Part shown: positions 43,598 to 52,398 of the stretch, piece after piece | Layout of the letters: every line of letters begins with the position of its first letter | Position numbering within the stretch: the stretch's first letter is position 1 | DNA from: an uncultured Eubacterium sp. | Lineage (GTDB): Bacteria; Bacillota; Clostridia; Lachnospirales; Lachnospiraceae | Assembly (NCBI GenBank): GCA_910589595.1 | Contig: CAJUTM010000002.1 | Coordinates: 62,001-126,000, forward strand | Direction of reading: 5' to 3' | DNA: 64,000 bases | Translations under genes and position numbers: made by a program | Notes under the pieces: generated by a model | Databases searched by the model: none | What the model was told of the DNA's origin: nothing | What the model saw: the letters and a program-made list of their open reading frames with translations, nothing else

Positions 43598-44398
43598 TTA
43601 TGTTTCCTTTCTGAATATTTTATCCGTCATGCCGTCCGGAAAATATTGCTTTAAACGGTTATAGCGGAGGGATGTTTCATTTGTCTCGTCTACCCACGAA
43701 TACCCATATGTACAGCCTGCTTGAATAGCGGCTTTCGCTGCCTTTACATACATGCTGAGCGCGATGTGGTTCTCCGCGGAATTATATACATAGGCAACAT
43801 AGAACCTTTTTCCTTCAATGGTATAAATGAGAAAGGAGAGCAGACGACCATCTTCCTTATAGACAAGAACCTTATTGTCTATAATCAGTTCTTTCAGCCT
43901 GTTTCTGTCGAAAAGGTGGCTGGAGTGTTTGTCGAAAACATCGTAGAGTTTCCGGTGCAGGGTATCCAACTCTTCCAAAGAAGCGGATGTAATTCGGGTC
44001 TCTTCACCGAATCTCTCCAGATAATCGGCATATGGATTATAGTCAGTGTCAAATACATGGGCCAGATTTTTATTAGACAGGCGCAAAAAGCAGGCGTATT
44101 GCCGGAAACCGCCTGCATGGAAAGCATGAGAAAGCGAATCGCTGCATTCGCCTATATAATCCAGAATGCTGTCGTTTTCCACTTGTGATAATTGCCTGCT
44201 TAATTCGTCTAAATCAAAGCAAAAGAAATAAATCCGGCAAACGTTATCTTCCCCTGTCTGCCAGAATACGATGGAATCCCTGCTTTCCACTATAGAGTAG
44301 TCACCGTCTGTCTGCGCAAAGAAGTTGGTATAACTTTGCCTGTGTCTGCCGTTTTTTTTCATTGCTGCAATATGCACAAAAATTTCTTGTATAGTCAT
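43598..44398 (-). CDS. GNAT-like acyltransferase, left copy
   Basis: A 266-aa protein with no signal. Residues about 170-250 show the GNAT-type beta-turn-helix pattern: KVLVYKEDGRLLSFLIYTIE, FYVAYVYNSAENHIALSMYV, then a helix and GCTYGYSWVDETNE. The N-terminal half is a diverged second lobe, as in double-GNAT or FemAB-like proteins. No exact family is recognised. It is near-identical to the gene at 61216 and distantly like the gene at 58815. With the adjacent ACP, it may move an ACP-borne acyl or aminoacyl group to an amino sugar (inference). Confidence 0.55.
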   Translation of the reverse strand: MTIQEIFVHIAAMKKNGRHRQSYTNFFAQTDGDYSIVESRDSIVFWQTGEDNVCRIYFFCFDLDELSRQLSQVENDSILDYIGECSDSLSHAFHAGGFRQYACFLRLSNKNLAHVFDTDYNPYADYLERFGEETRITSASLEELDTLHRKLYDVFDKHSSHLFDRNRLKELIIDNKVLVYKEDGRLLSFLIYTIEGKRFYVAYVYNSAENHIALSMYVKAAKAAIQAGCTYGYSWVDETNETSLRYNRLKQYFPDGMTDKIFRKET

Positions 44399-44468
44399 TG
44401 TTCTCTCCTAATAAAAGATGTTTGCCTTTATTACATTATGTTGGCTTTAGCAGATGTCAGCCTGCTTT

Positions 44469-45533
44469 TTATAAATTGCTTTCCAGCATTTCACAAAAAT
44501 CCATATTTCCTAATTTTATATTCATTGCGCCCCACGCCATTCCGCCTCCGAACGCTGACAGACAGCAATTATATTCCCGTCTCGTTAGTTCTTTCCCCAG
44601 ATTGTAAACAATATTAACTCCAATTACTGAGGCACCGGAATTACCAAATTTCTCTACTATGTTCATAAACATTTTTTCATGGCAAACATTCAATTTATCG
44701 GCGAGTTTTTGTAACATGAATTTATTCGGCTGGTGAAAGAGATACCAATCAATATCCTCTTTATTCTGTTTTGAAAAAGCCATCAAATCATCGATTAAGG
44801 GTGGTACTTCTCTTTGCACAAAATTGAAGACAGCAGAGCCATCCATATTCAAACGGTTTGCTTCTCTTAAAACACCATCGCCTACATCAATTTTTACACC
44901 CTTGTTCTGCCAGGGGAATTTAAAAGCACCGGCAGGAAAGATGAGAGAATTTCTCTCCTTTCCATCCATGCGAAGGTCAAAATAGATATCTTCTGCCGCA
45001 GAATCATTTTCAACCACAGTAATTGTTGCGGCATCTCCGCCGAATGGGGGTTCTTCAAAAACTTCCGTGTCTTCCATTTTGCGGTTTAGTACATTTGCTG
45101 TGAAAACCACTGCTTTTTTTCCTTTCATATGCTCTAAAAGCATAAATGCTTCCATCAGGCCAATCAATAGTCCCGCACAAGCCTGAGGAATATCAATACA
45201 GATGACGTCATCTGCCAATCCACACTCTCCATGAATAATATTGCTCACATGAGGGATAAAGTAGTCAGGGGTCATTGTGACAACAATAATAGCTCCGATA
45301 TCAGCTTTCTGTATCAAATCATGCTCCAGAAGATAATGCATACCAAACAAGCACAGGTCAGAAGCGGTTGTTTCCTTTTTTGCCCGGCGCCGTTTTTCAT
45401 AACCCATAATTCGCTTTAGTCTTGTAGCCCGGCTTTTGGGAAAGTTTTTTGTCTCATCATCAAATTTATATGTTGTTTCTGGCAGAATACTTAACATTCC
45501 GGTAATCTTTTTTCCTTTATATACCGCTTGCAT
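44469..45533 (-). CDS. KAS III-type ketoacyl-ACP synthase, left operon, second type
   Basis: A 354-aa thiolase-fold enzyme. The catalytic triad is visible: Cys119 in CIDIPQACAGLLIGLME, His in WYLFHQPNKFMLQKL, and Asn in KFGNSGASVIG. It starts with a one-base TAATG overlap with the upstream ACP, and its counterpart at 57742 has the same arrangement with the same kind of ACP. That linkage suggests each ACP is its private partner. FabH-like enzymes condense an acyl-CoA with malonyl-ACP; here a short acyl or 3-keto group for a sugar is more likely than fatty acids. No housekeeping fab genes are nearby. Confidence 0.8.
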   Translation of the reverse strand: MQAVYKGKKITGMLSILPETTYKFDDETKNFPKSRATRLKRIMGYEKRRRAKKETTASDLCLFGMHYLLEHDLIQKADIGAIIVVTMTPDYFIPHVSNIIHGECGLADDVICIDIPQACAGLLIGLMEAFMLLEHMKGKKAVVFTANVLNRKMEDTEVFEEPPFGGDAATITVVENDSAAEDIYFDLRMDGKERNSLIFPAGAFKFPWQNKGVKIDVGDGVLREANRLNMDGSAVFNFVQREVPPLIDDLMAFSKQNKEDIDWYLFHQPNKFMLQKLADKLNVCHEKMFMNIVEKFGNSGASVIGVNIVYNLGKELTRREYNCCLSAFGGGMAWGAMNIKLGNMDFCEMLESNL

Positions 45534-45766
45534 TACTCTGTTTTTCCTCCATTTTTTCCGATAACTTTTATAATGCTATCAATATTCTGAAAATTTTCCG
45601 GTAAAATATCAAGACCATCAATTACGATTCCGAATGCATTTTCAATCATTTCTACCAAAGCTGCGATATCAAAGGAGTCCAAATATCCATCTTCAATAAA
45701 ATCTGTACTGTTTTCAAAGTCAAACTCTGGTCGGATTTCTTTTAATAGTTCCAGTATCTTTTCCAT
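45533..45766 (-). CDS. Acyl/aminoacyl carrier protein (partner of KAS III and adenylation enzyme)
   Basis: A 77-aa carrier. Ser31 lies in EDGYLDSFDIAALVEMIE. The acidic IRPEFDFENSTDFIEDGYL stretch is shared with the ACP at 57512 and recalls DltC-type carriers. It lies between the DltA-like enzyme (2-base gap) and a KAS III (1-base overlap), so it could carry an amino acid, an acyl group, or both in sequence. Confidence 0.85.
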   Translation of the reverse strand: MEKILELLKEIRPEFDFENSTDFIEDGYLDSFDIAALVEMIENAFGIVIDGLDILPENFQNIDSIIKVIGKNGGKTE

Positions 45767-45768
45767 TT

Positions 45769-47298
45769 CTAGTGCCCTCCATCAATATATAGTTTCCTTA
45801 ATAACTTTCTATCAATTTTTCCGTTGTCATTATATGGCATCTTATCTAACAAAATATATTTTGCAGGAATCATATATCTGGGCAGTATATTTCCCAGATG
45901 TTTTTTAATATATAGCTCGTTAATACTCTTGTCTGCATTGCAAAATGCAACAATTGCGCTTTGCTCCGAATCATAAATACAACATGCATTATATATTTCA
46001 TCAAAACTCAGGATTGCAGTTTCGATTTCCCCTAACTCGATTCTATATCCCATATGTTTTATCTGGAAATCTTTTCTGCCGTCAAACATTATCTCACCAT
46101 ATTCATTATAATGCGCTAAATCCCCCGTACGATATATTTTCTCTTCATAATGGGAATTTAATGGATTTTGTACAAATGCTTCTGCTGTTTTTTGCGGATT
46201 GTTATAGTATCCTACCGCCAAGCTTGTTCCTCGTACACACAATTCGCCCATGACATCGTTTACCTTGATTTCTTCGTTCTTATCATTTAATAAGATGATT
46301 TGTGTGTTATTACATGCGAATCCAATCGGAAGTGGTTCCTCATCGGTAAATTTCCGGTCTATTACATAGCAGGAACACACATCTGTGATTTCGGTAGGTC
46401 CATACAAGTTAGCATATAACGCATCCGGTAGTAAGCGCCGCCAATAATTCAAATGTCTATTTGGCATAACCTCTCCACAAAATAAAATCTTTTTTATAGA
46501 GGAACAATCTATTCTTTCCAATAAACCACTATTAGCCACACTTATCAAAGCAGAGGGTACCCAGAAAATAAAATTGATTTCATTCTCTTTTATGTATTCT
46601 AATAACTTGGCGGTAAAGGAGAAATATATTTCAGGGGTTATGTACAATTGTGCTCCGTGGCTCATACACAGATAAATGTCCAGAATAGAATTATCAAAAT
46701 AAAACGGCGCCTGATTGGCAATCTTTGTTTCTCCGGTAACATCAAATTTTTCGCCCGCCCAGTCGATATAGTCGATTATACTCCTGTGTGTAATAGCTAC
46801 CCCTTTTGGTACTCCGGTGGAACCGGATGTAAAGAAAACGTAGGCAAGGTCAGTATCTATGATTTGATTGTTTAATTGGTGACTATTATTATGCTGAACA
46901 CTAAAATCCACATCTTCGACATATAAAATTTTGTCTGTTGCCACTCCGTTTTCTATTAATTTTTTCCCATTTTTTTTATCTGTGATAATAAGCTCAGGAA
47001 GCAGACATTTCATAATGGAAGCCGCTTTTTCAAAAGGAAATTTTACATCTGTTGGTGTGTAATAATTACCGGAATAAAGGATTCCTGCAAAAGAAACTAA
47101 TGTCATTACAGATTTTGGCAGGTAAACAAATACCGGTACCTTTTTTTTCTGCGTCCTTTTTAGTATACTGTTTGCAATGCATAGAGCCATTGATTTCCAT
47201 TCATGAAAGGTAATGCTTCTCTCTTCATCAACAATTGCCAATTTATTAGGAAAACTCTTTACGCTATTTTCCAGATAGCACAGTACTGAATTTCTCAA
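45769..47298 (-). CDS. DltA-like amino-acid/acyl adenylating enzyme, left copy
   Basis: Adenylates an acid and loads it on a carrier protein, 509 aa. It shows A3 FFTSGSTGVPKG, the DltA-type NQAPFYFDNSILDIY segment with the Asp that normally holds an amino group, A5 NLYGPTEITDV, A7/A8 YRTGDLAHYNEYGEIMFDG and KHMGYRIELGEIE, and A10 NDNGKIDRKLL. A TTG start at 47298 is proposed: GGAGGG lies 10 bases upstream and the next residues (RNSVLCYLEN) align with the start of its twin at 59645. An ATG at 47328 would place the ribosome site inside the gene. There are no DltB or DltD genes, so teichoic acid D-alanylation is unlikely. The amino acid is not known. Confidence 0.8.
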   Translation of the reverse strand: MRNSVLCYLENSVKSFPNKLAIVDEERSITFHEWKSMALCIANSILKRTQKKKVPVFVYLPKSVMTLVSFAGILYSGNYYTPTDVKFPFEKAASIMKCLLPELIITDKKNGKKLIENGVATDKILYVEDVDFSVQHNNSHQLNNQIIDTDLAYVFFTSGSTGVPKGVAITHRSIIDYIDWAGEKFDVTGETKIANQAPFYFDNSILDIYLCMSHGAQLYITPEIYFSFTAKLLEYIKENEINFIFWVPSALISVANSGLLERIDCSSIKKILFCGEVMPNRHLNYWRRLLPDALYANLYGPTEITDVCSCYVIDRKFTDEEPLPIGFACNNTQIILLNDKNEEIKVNDVMGELCVRGTSLAVGYYNNPQKTAEAFVQNPLNSHYEEKIYRTGDLAHYNEYGEIMFDGRKDFQIKHMGYRIELGEIETAILSFDEIYNACCIYDSEQSAIVAFCNADKSINELYIKKHLGNILPRYMIPAKYILLDKMPYNDNGKIDRKLLRKLYIDGGH

Positions 47299-47335
47299 AA
47301 TTTTATTTCCCTCCAAGCATATATGCATTGTTTTA

Positions 47336-47554
47336 TTACTGCATAATATCTAATAAGTCAGAAACCTTTTTACAGTTCAGAATCTCACGTGCGTGAGGCA
47401 ATTTGCCAAATTTTGCATCCATGACGGAGATTACGGATAACACAGCCAGAGAATCCCATGTTTCAATTTTTTCAAGCTCCATAGTATCGTTTAATTCGTC
47501 AACCTCCATGTCAAGGATATCTGCAATTATTTCCATTTTTTCCTGATAAGACAT
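47336..47554 (-). CDS. Acyl carrier protein (FabH-linked type), left operon
   Basis: A 72-aa carrier with Ser35 in IETWDSLAVLSVISVMDA. AAGGAGGAG lies 7 bases before the ATG at 47554; a longer upstream frame lacks support. Its closest relative in the window is the ACP at 55395 (WDSVAVLGVI, FPHASEI against LPHAREI), and each directly follows a KAS III of the 331/335-aa type. Confidence 0.87.
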   Translation of the reverse strand: MSYQEKMEIIADILDMEVDELNDTMELEKIETWDSLAVLSVISVMDAKFGKLPHAREILNCKKVSDLLDIMQ

Positions 47555-47585
47555 AAAAACGCTCCTCCTTATATTTAAATGAATT

Positions 47586-48581
47586 CTAATCTTCATAGTA
47601 GTAATCTGTAAAAATTAAAGGTAATATATTTTGCGTATCTATTTCGATATAAACATTAGCCCATGCCAATCCTACGCCAAAACCGCTCAGTAATAAGTGT
47701 ACGGTAGCCTTTTCTTTGAGACGTTCAACATTATGGCATATTGTCAGGGGAAGAGATGCTGTTGAAGTATTTCCATAATCCTCATATGAATTTAGTACTT
47801 TTTCTGCTGCAATCTTACACTCATTTGCTATTCCCTCAATGATAAGTTTTTGCGCCTGATGTATTATATAATAATCGATGTCCTGTTCTCTTAGTTGAAA
47901 ATGAGTCTTAAAATCATTAATACTTTGAGTGACTTCTGTCAAAGAGAAGAGGAGGATTGCATTTCCATCCATTTGAAGTTTTCCATTAAGAGGTCTGGTA
48001 AGAAGAGAATGTCTTTTCCCGTCGGTTTTCTGAAAATAGCAAAAGTTCTTTTCCGGAACTATTTCGAGAGCCGTGGCGGCTGCTCCATCCCCAAACAGTA
48101 ATATGTTGCTATCCATGCATTCATCAGGTTCGCGATATTTTCCGTCACCGACCAAAAGTAAGCCTTTTCCACCAATATTATTTAATAAAGCAGCAACAAT
48201 CTGTAAACCGCTCACATATCCGGTGCACCCCAGATTTACGTCAAATGCCAGACAGTCTTCTCCAATATCAAGCCGTTTTTGTATAATCATTGCGGTAGAT
48301 GGTGTACGGACATCTGGTGACTGGGTAACGAATACTAATACTCTGATTTCATCTTTGCTCCAACATAATTGTTCCATGAGTTTTTCGGCTGCAATGGACG
48401 CTAAATCTGAAGCGGCTTGATGTTTATCGCAAATATGACGAAATTCGATACCGGTCAATGAGACCTGACGTTTTATTCTTTTTGTGTCATATGCTTCCGC
48501 AAGTTCTATGTTGTCAACTCTGTTTTCCGGTACGGCAGAGGCTATGCCACGGATGCAGATATTTGAATACTGTCCGAACAA
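47586..48581 (-). CDS. KAS III-type synthase, left operon, first type
   Basis: A 331-aa product. Cys119 lies in AFDVNLGCTGYVSGLQIVA, His in YYIIHQAQKLIIEGI and Asn in EDYGNTSTASLPLT, so the FabH triad is intact. The twin is at 54352. It is preceded by an SDR and followed by its ACP, an SDR-KAS-ACP unit that occurs in both operons. In Pseudomonas flagellin-glycan islands a comparable KAS III, reductase and ACP set makes the 3-hydroxybutyryl group of an amino sugar. The same chemistry is plausible here. Confidence 0.82.
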   Translation of the reverse strand: MFGQYSNICIRGIASAVPENRVDNIELAEAYDTKRIKRQVSLTGIEFRHICDKHQAASDLASIAAEKLMEQLCWSKDEIRVLVFVTQSPDVRTPSTAMIIQKRLDIGEDCLAFDVNLGCTGYVSGLQIVAALLNNIGGKGLLLVGDGKYREPDECMDSNILLFGDGAAATALEIVPEKNFCYFQKTDGKRHSLLTRPLNGKLQMDGNAILLFSLTEVTQSINDFKTHFQLREQDIDYYIIHQAQKLIIEGIANECKIAAEKVLNSYEDYGNTSTASLPLTICHNVERLKEKATVHLLLSGFGVGLAWANVYIEIDTQNILPLIFTDYYYED

Positions 48582-48625
48582 TCTATCACCACCTGACTTT
48601 TCTTACTATTGCTTCCATAATATGT

Positions 48626-49351
48626 TTAAAAAATGGCGCCGGCAGATACCGGAATACAAGCGCCAGTTATGTAAGAGGATTTATCGGAAATTAAAAACTC
48701 CACAAGAAAGGCAATCTGTTCAGGTTCAATTAAACCGAGCGGCTGCCCCGCAATTTTGCTATCGAGGTCACCGAGAGCATCATCCATACGCACAGCCATA
48801 GGAGTATCTACAAATGTTGGCAGAATGGCATTAACGCGCTGATGTCTTTTTAAAAATTCTCTTCCCATCACTTTAACTGCCGCGTTTAATGCGGCTTTTG
48901 AGGCTGCATAGGTACACATTCCTTTTGTACACGTCTCGGCAGCCGAGGAAGAAATGGCAACTACGGACGCTCTGTCATTCGAATACTTTTTTTTGTTAAA
49001 ATATTTGCCTAATTCAACAAAAGAATAGTAATTTACAGCAGTTACTTCTTTCATGACTTCAATGTCGTTCGCGCGGATAGGAATATCATTATTGATACCC
49101 GCACAATGTACGAAACCGTCTAATCGGATTTCGTTGTCCCGACATTTTGTAAAAATATCTTCAATATGCTCTGTGTCTGATAAATCATATGGTATAATCA
49201 AACTTTCGCCGTTGAGCTTTTCCGAAATCTGATGTAATCTGTCTTCGTTTCTAGCAACCAGAACGACAAAATATCCCTGTTCTGACAGATACTCACTGGC
49301 AGCAGCTCCAATGCCGGATGATGCACCGGTCACTAATATTGTTTTTTTCAT
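48626..49351 (-). CDS. SDR 3-oxoacyl-ACP reductase-like, left operon
   Basis: A 241-aa classical SDR. NADP site TGASSGIG (9-16), NNAG-region HCAGIN, catalytic Ser at 134-136, Tyr148 and Lys152 (YAASK). It is FabG-like and would reduce the 3-oxo product of the flanking KAS III to a 3-hydroxyacyl-ACP. It starts 16 bases after the KAS-SDR fusion gene and has 44 bases to the next KAS III. A sugar-nucleotide reductase role is a less likely alternative. Confidence 0.8.
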   Translation of the reverse strand: MKKTILVTGASSGIGAAASEYLSEQGYFVVLVARNEDRLHQISEKLNGESLIIPYDLSDTEHIEDIFTKCRDNEIRLDGFVHCAGINNDIPIRANDIEVMKEVTAVNYYSFVELGKYFNKKKYSNDRASVVAISSSAAETCTKGMCTYAASKAALNAAVKVMGREFLKRHQRVNAILPTFVDTPMAVRMDDALGDLDSKIAGQPLGLIEPEQIAFLVEFLISDKSSYITGACIPVSAGAIF

Positions 49352-49367
49352 TTTTTATCTCACTCTC

Positions 49368-51044
49368 TTAGTTATTAAAGGAAATAACGCTCTCTGTAAT
49401 ATATCTGGATGTTTTTGAGAGCAGGAAACACTGTGTCTGGGATACATAGATTGGCTTTTTCATGTTTTTTGGACATTCTCGCTCAAGATACAAGTCAATC
49501 CAGTCTTTTCCATCTTCGGTAATCTGAACAATATCTAACTGACTGTCAACATATATAATACCGTTTACACGAACGCAGTGTTCCTCTGTCTGGCAGCTGC
49601 TTCCTTTGAGTTTAGTTTCCATTGACTTTTTATATGTTTCCAACTCACTTTCCGAGGAAACAGGTTCCAGAACAACAACAGAAACCAGTTCTTCGCCGTA
49701 ACCGGAAGCAAGTTCTTCACTCAGATATGACAATATTTCAGCGGATACCGCTTCCGGAATTACTACGCCGTCAAGAGGAAACTCATTTTCCCTGCAATAT
49801 TCTAAAACAGCATGAATGGTTTCTTTGTTAATTGTTTCCATAACAAAATAATCAGAATCCAAAAACAGGTCATTCTGTATTTCTTTTAATCGCTGTGGGT
49901 CTTTTCCCGCCATAATTACCATGGCTGACCGTCCGTTGTCAAAACGGCTGAGCCATTCGCCCATTTCCGTGTCAGCACATAATACGAGGATATTTTTATC
50001 GTGCAGTCCCCACGCAGGTTTTTTATCTTCGTCATAGTGCTCATTAGTTTCAATGATTGGTAAAATGTTTTCGGTATCGATTTCCGTGTAAATACAACCC
50101 CAGCTCAGACCTACACCGAAACCACATAATAACAGATTTTCTTTTTCTTTCTTTTGAATTTCGTCTCTGTTAGCACATACGGTAACAGGAACGGATGTAC
50201 CGGAAGTATTGCCGTAATGGCGAAGTGAGCGAAGTTCCTTTTCGGTCGGTATATTACAGGCATCTATAATATTATCCAGTATCAAATCCTGTGCCTGATG
50301 GAATATGTAGTGGTCAATATTGTCTTCAGAAATATCAAAATGTTTGCGAAAACTATTGACGCCGTCGGAAACATCATTAATGGCAAAGGAAAAGACAGCG
50401 GCTCCGTCCATTTGAGAAGGCCTTCCTTTGTATCCGATAATCGCATCGTAACCGTTGCCGTCAGACATATTCATGAAATACAATGGATGTTGTTCTACTT
50501 TTTCGATTGCGATAGCGGCTCCGGCTGAACCAAACAGCATATCATGGGCAATATCATCCGGCTTCAGAGGCGCTTCAGGATTTCTTATCATTCCGGCGGT
50601 ATCTCCGATTAATAATAGTGCTTTGTCGTGTGTTTCGCATGTCTGGAGTAATGCGGAGACAGTATGTACGCCTACATTAAAACTTGAGCACCCGAGATTG
50701 AGGTCGTAGACAAGGCAATCCTTTTGTAATCCGAGTCTTTTATGCAAAAAAAAGGCAGTAGACGGGTGGGCGTAATTCGGCCCCTGTGTAATGAAAAGTA
50801 ATACCTTTATTTCTTCACGCTTCCACTGCAATTTTTCCAATAATGGCAACGTAGCGGCATAGCACAGGTCAGAAGTTCTCTGATGTTTGCCGGATATATG
50901 CCTCTCTTCAACACCGGTAATTTTAATCTGCTTTTTAGCTCTTCTTTTACCAATGATATTGGCAAAACTCATATTGTTCTCAACATATTCGGGAACGGCG
51001 GAACACATCCCCTGAATTTTGATATTATTATATTTCCCAATCAT
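49368..51044 (-). CDS. KAS III fused to a degenerate SDR domain
   Basis: A 558-aa product. Residues 1-330 are a KAS III with an intact triad (Cys119 in YDLNLGCSSFNVG, His in IFHQAQDLILDN, Asn in RHYGNTSGTS). Residues about 345-558 align along their whole length with the SDRs in this region: KNILVLCADTEMGEWLS against KNILVTGASQGIGEA, EFPLDGVVIPEA against IKLDGMVHCAGI, CVRVNGIIYVDSQ against RIRVNAIAPAWVDTE, and FLLSKTSRYITESVI near the end. The Gly-rich NAD(P) loop is lost and no YxxxK is found, so this half is probably not a reductase. It occurs only in the left operon, between an ACP and an intact SDR, and may be scaffolding. Confidence 0.75.
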   Translation of the reverse strand: MIGKYNNIKIQGMCSAVPEYVENNMSFANIIGKRRAKKQIKITGVEERHISGKHQRTSDLCYAATLPLLEKLQWKREEIKVLLFITQGPNYAHPSTAFFLHKRLGLQKDCLVYDLNLGCSSFNVGVHTVSALLQTCETHDKALLLIGDTAGMIRNPEAPLKPDDIAHDMLFGSAGAAIAIEKVEQHPLYFMNMSDGNGYDAIIGYKGRPSQMDGAAVFSFAINDVSDGVNSFRKHFDISEDNIDHYIFHQAQDLILDNIIDACNIPTEKELRSLRHYGNTSGTSVPVTVCANRDEIQKKEKENLLLCGFGVGLSWGCIYTEIDTENILPIIETNEHYDEDKKPAWGLHDKNILVLCADTEMGEWLSRFDNGRSAMVIMAGKDPQRLKEIQNDLFLDSDYFVMETINKETIHAVLEYCRENEFPLDGVVIPEAVSAEILSYLSEELASGYGEELVSVVVLEPVSSESELETYKKSMETKLKGSSCQTEEHCVRVNGIIYVDSQLDIVQITEDGKDWIDLYLERECPKNMKKPIYVSQTQCFLLSKTSRYITESVISFNN

Positions 51045-51057
51045 AAGTTTACCTTTC

Positions 51058-51273
51058 CTATTTTTGCAAATAATCTATAATGTCTTGTACAGTGACAAAA
51101 CTCTTTATTTCATCCGTTGATAGCTTCTTCTGATAATTTTTCTTTGCTTCTGCCATAAGTGATAGCTTACTTAATGAGTCCCATTCCTCTAGTTCTGACA
51201 GAACAGTCGTGGTTTCCAAAGTGTCTTCTTCAATGTCCATAATTTCTTCCAGCATTTCTAATAATTCTTTCAT
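51058..51273 (-). CDS. Acyl carrier protein, first ACP of left operon
   Basis: A 71-aa carrier with Ser33 in LEEWDSLSKLSLMAEAKK. It is closest to the ACP at 56395 (DEWDSLSVLSLTVEMKK). It is 2 bases from the GNAT gene upstream and 13 from the KAS-SDR fusion downstream, implying it serves one or both. Confidence 0.87.
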   Translation of the reverse strand: MKELLEMLEEIMDIEEDTLETTTVLSELEEWDSLSKLSLMAEAKKNYQKKLSTDEIKSFVTVQDIIDYLQK

Positions 51274-51275
51274 AA

Positions 51276-52295
51276 TTAATTCTCCTTTTTATGATTTATA
51301 GTATGGTTTGGACGGTCTTGGTCGCCAAATCCACGATATACGTGTATGTCGGGTAAAAACCATGTGTAAAAATAAATTTCAATATTTTTGAGTACAAAAG
51401 GGTCAAAATAATTGGGGATTATATTTTTATCGGTTTCATCTCTCAGAGAAAAACCGCCATCTTTTAAAATAGAATCCGCAATCCCATAGCAATAGAAATC
51501 AATGTATTCATAATCTTCCTCTGTAAGAATCCGGTCAATCTCATTTCCTGCCAGTGCAAGGTCTTCATCTCTGCCAAAAAAGTCCACGATACGGAGAACT
51601 TTTGCATCGTGTATTTCTTCTTCCCTTGCGGCGATAGCACTTTTAATTCCATCTCTGCCTTGTAATCCCCAAATTTTGTATGTATAATAGGGGTGAGAGT
51701 AATACCGATGTCTAATATATTGCAGGCTCTTTCTGGGATAATTAGCATATAATGATTCTTTATTCACTTGCTGTTCAAAGTCATCGGCAGTTTCTAAAGG
51801 AATCAGTGAAATCCCATCCTTTTTTATTGGCAAAACATTATAGTGGTTGATACCGGCTATTTTAAATTGCCGCTTTTTACCTAACCGATAATAGTGATTC
51901 AGTTTTCTTATGCTTCCTCCCAGTGTAAGGATTGTTCTGGCATACCGCTTTTCAATACCTACAGAAAAAAGATTAAAGCATTGCATATTTGCTTCAAAAT
52001 ACCTTGCCATTTCTTCGCCAAGCATCCGGTTTTCCGGATTATTCAAAGCCTGAATCATGACTGTGGACATACAGGGCCATTCTTGTTCCATCATGGGGAT
52101 GTATCCCATTGAACCATAAATCCTGCCGTCAGAATCATCTTCCGCTATTAGGTAAAACACTTCTTTATCCCGTACATGTTGAAATTCAAACATGGTGCGG
52201 TCATTTCCCATAATGTGTCCCCGTTTCCAGTGTTCATCGATGAATTTCATGATTCGGGGAATATCTTCATAGACGGCCTGCCTGATTCTAATCAT
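51276..52295 (-). CDS. GNAT-family acyltransferase, first gene of left operon
   Basis: A 339-aa product. The N-terminal GNAT lobe starts IRIRQAVYEDIPRIMKFIDE, with a hydrophobic beta strand near YLIAEDDSDGRIYGSMGYIP. A second lobe fills residues 180-339. GGGAGGA precedes the ATG. The start is only about 36 bases from the left inverted repeat of the invertible segment and this gap has no promoter. Expression therefore seems to depend on the segment's orientation. It has no equivalent in the right operon. Confidence 0.65.
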   Translation of the reverse strand: MIRIRQAVYEDIPRIMKFIDEHWKRGHIMGNDRTMFEFQHVRDKEVFYLIAEDDSDGRIYGSMGYIPMMEQEWPCMSTVMIQALNNPENRMLGEEMARYFEANMQCFNLFSVGIEKRYARTILTLGGSIRKLNHYYRLGKKRQFKIAGINHYNVLPIKKDGISLIPLETADDFEQQVNKESLYANYPRKSLQYIRHRYYSHPYYTYKIWGLQGRDGIKSAIAAREEEIHDAKVLRIVDFFGRDEDLALAGNEIDRILTEEDYEYIDFYCYGIADSILKDGGFSLRDETDKNIIPNYFDPFVLKNIEIYFYTWFLPDIHVYRGFGDQDRPNHTINHKKEN

Positions 52296-52330
52296 TCCAT
52301 TCCTCCCGAGTATGTGGCTTTTAATGAAAA

Positions 52331-52357
52331 TATCCTTAAGATGGAAACTTAAGGATG
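52331..52357. repeat. Left inverted repeat (recombination site)
   Basis: ATCCTTAAG, 7 bases (ATGGAAA), CTTAAGGAT, with one further matching base at each end. It is the exact reverse complement of 53416-53442. The arm-core-arm form is that of tyrosine-recombinase crossover sites. Confidence 0.9.
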
Positions 52358-52365
52358 CTCGGAAA

Positions 52366-52374
52366 TGCTATAAT
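52366..52374 (+). promoter_or_regulatory. Extended -10 promoter for the recombinase
   Basis: TGcTATAAT lies 25 bases before the recombinase start and within the invertible segment. The -35 region overlaps the left repeat and is poor (AACTTA). Confidence 0.55.
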
Positions 52375-52398
52375 AATAAGAAAATGGAGGAACAGAAC

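Larger units (their letters stand above)
43357..44398. repeat. Left copy of an inverted GNAT+ACP gene pair
   Basis: The two genes here are matched in opposite orientation at 61216-62254. By eye the ACPs differ at only a few positions and the 266-aa proteins at about 35-40. Similarity fades at the gene borders. The copies bound the whole 19-kb mirrored region and could support homologous inversion or gene conversion. Confidence 0.85.

Noticed and set aside
45533..47298. dlt operon for teichoic acid D-alanylation
   Set aside because: DltA- and DltC-like genes only; no DltB or DltD, and they sit among KAS III and SDR genes.
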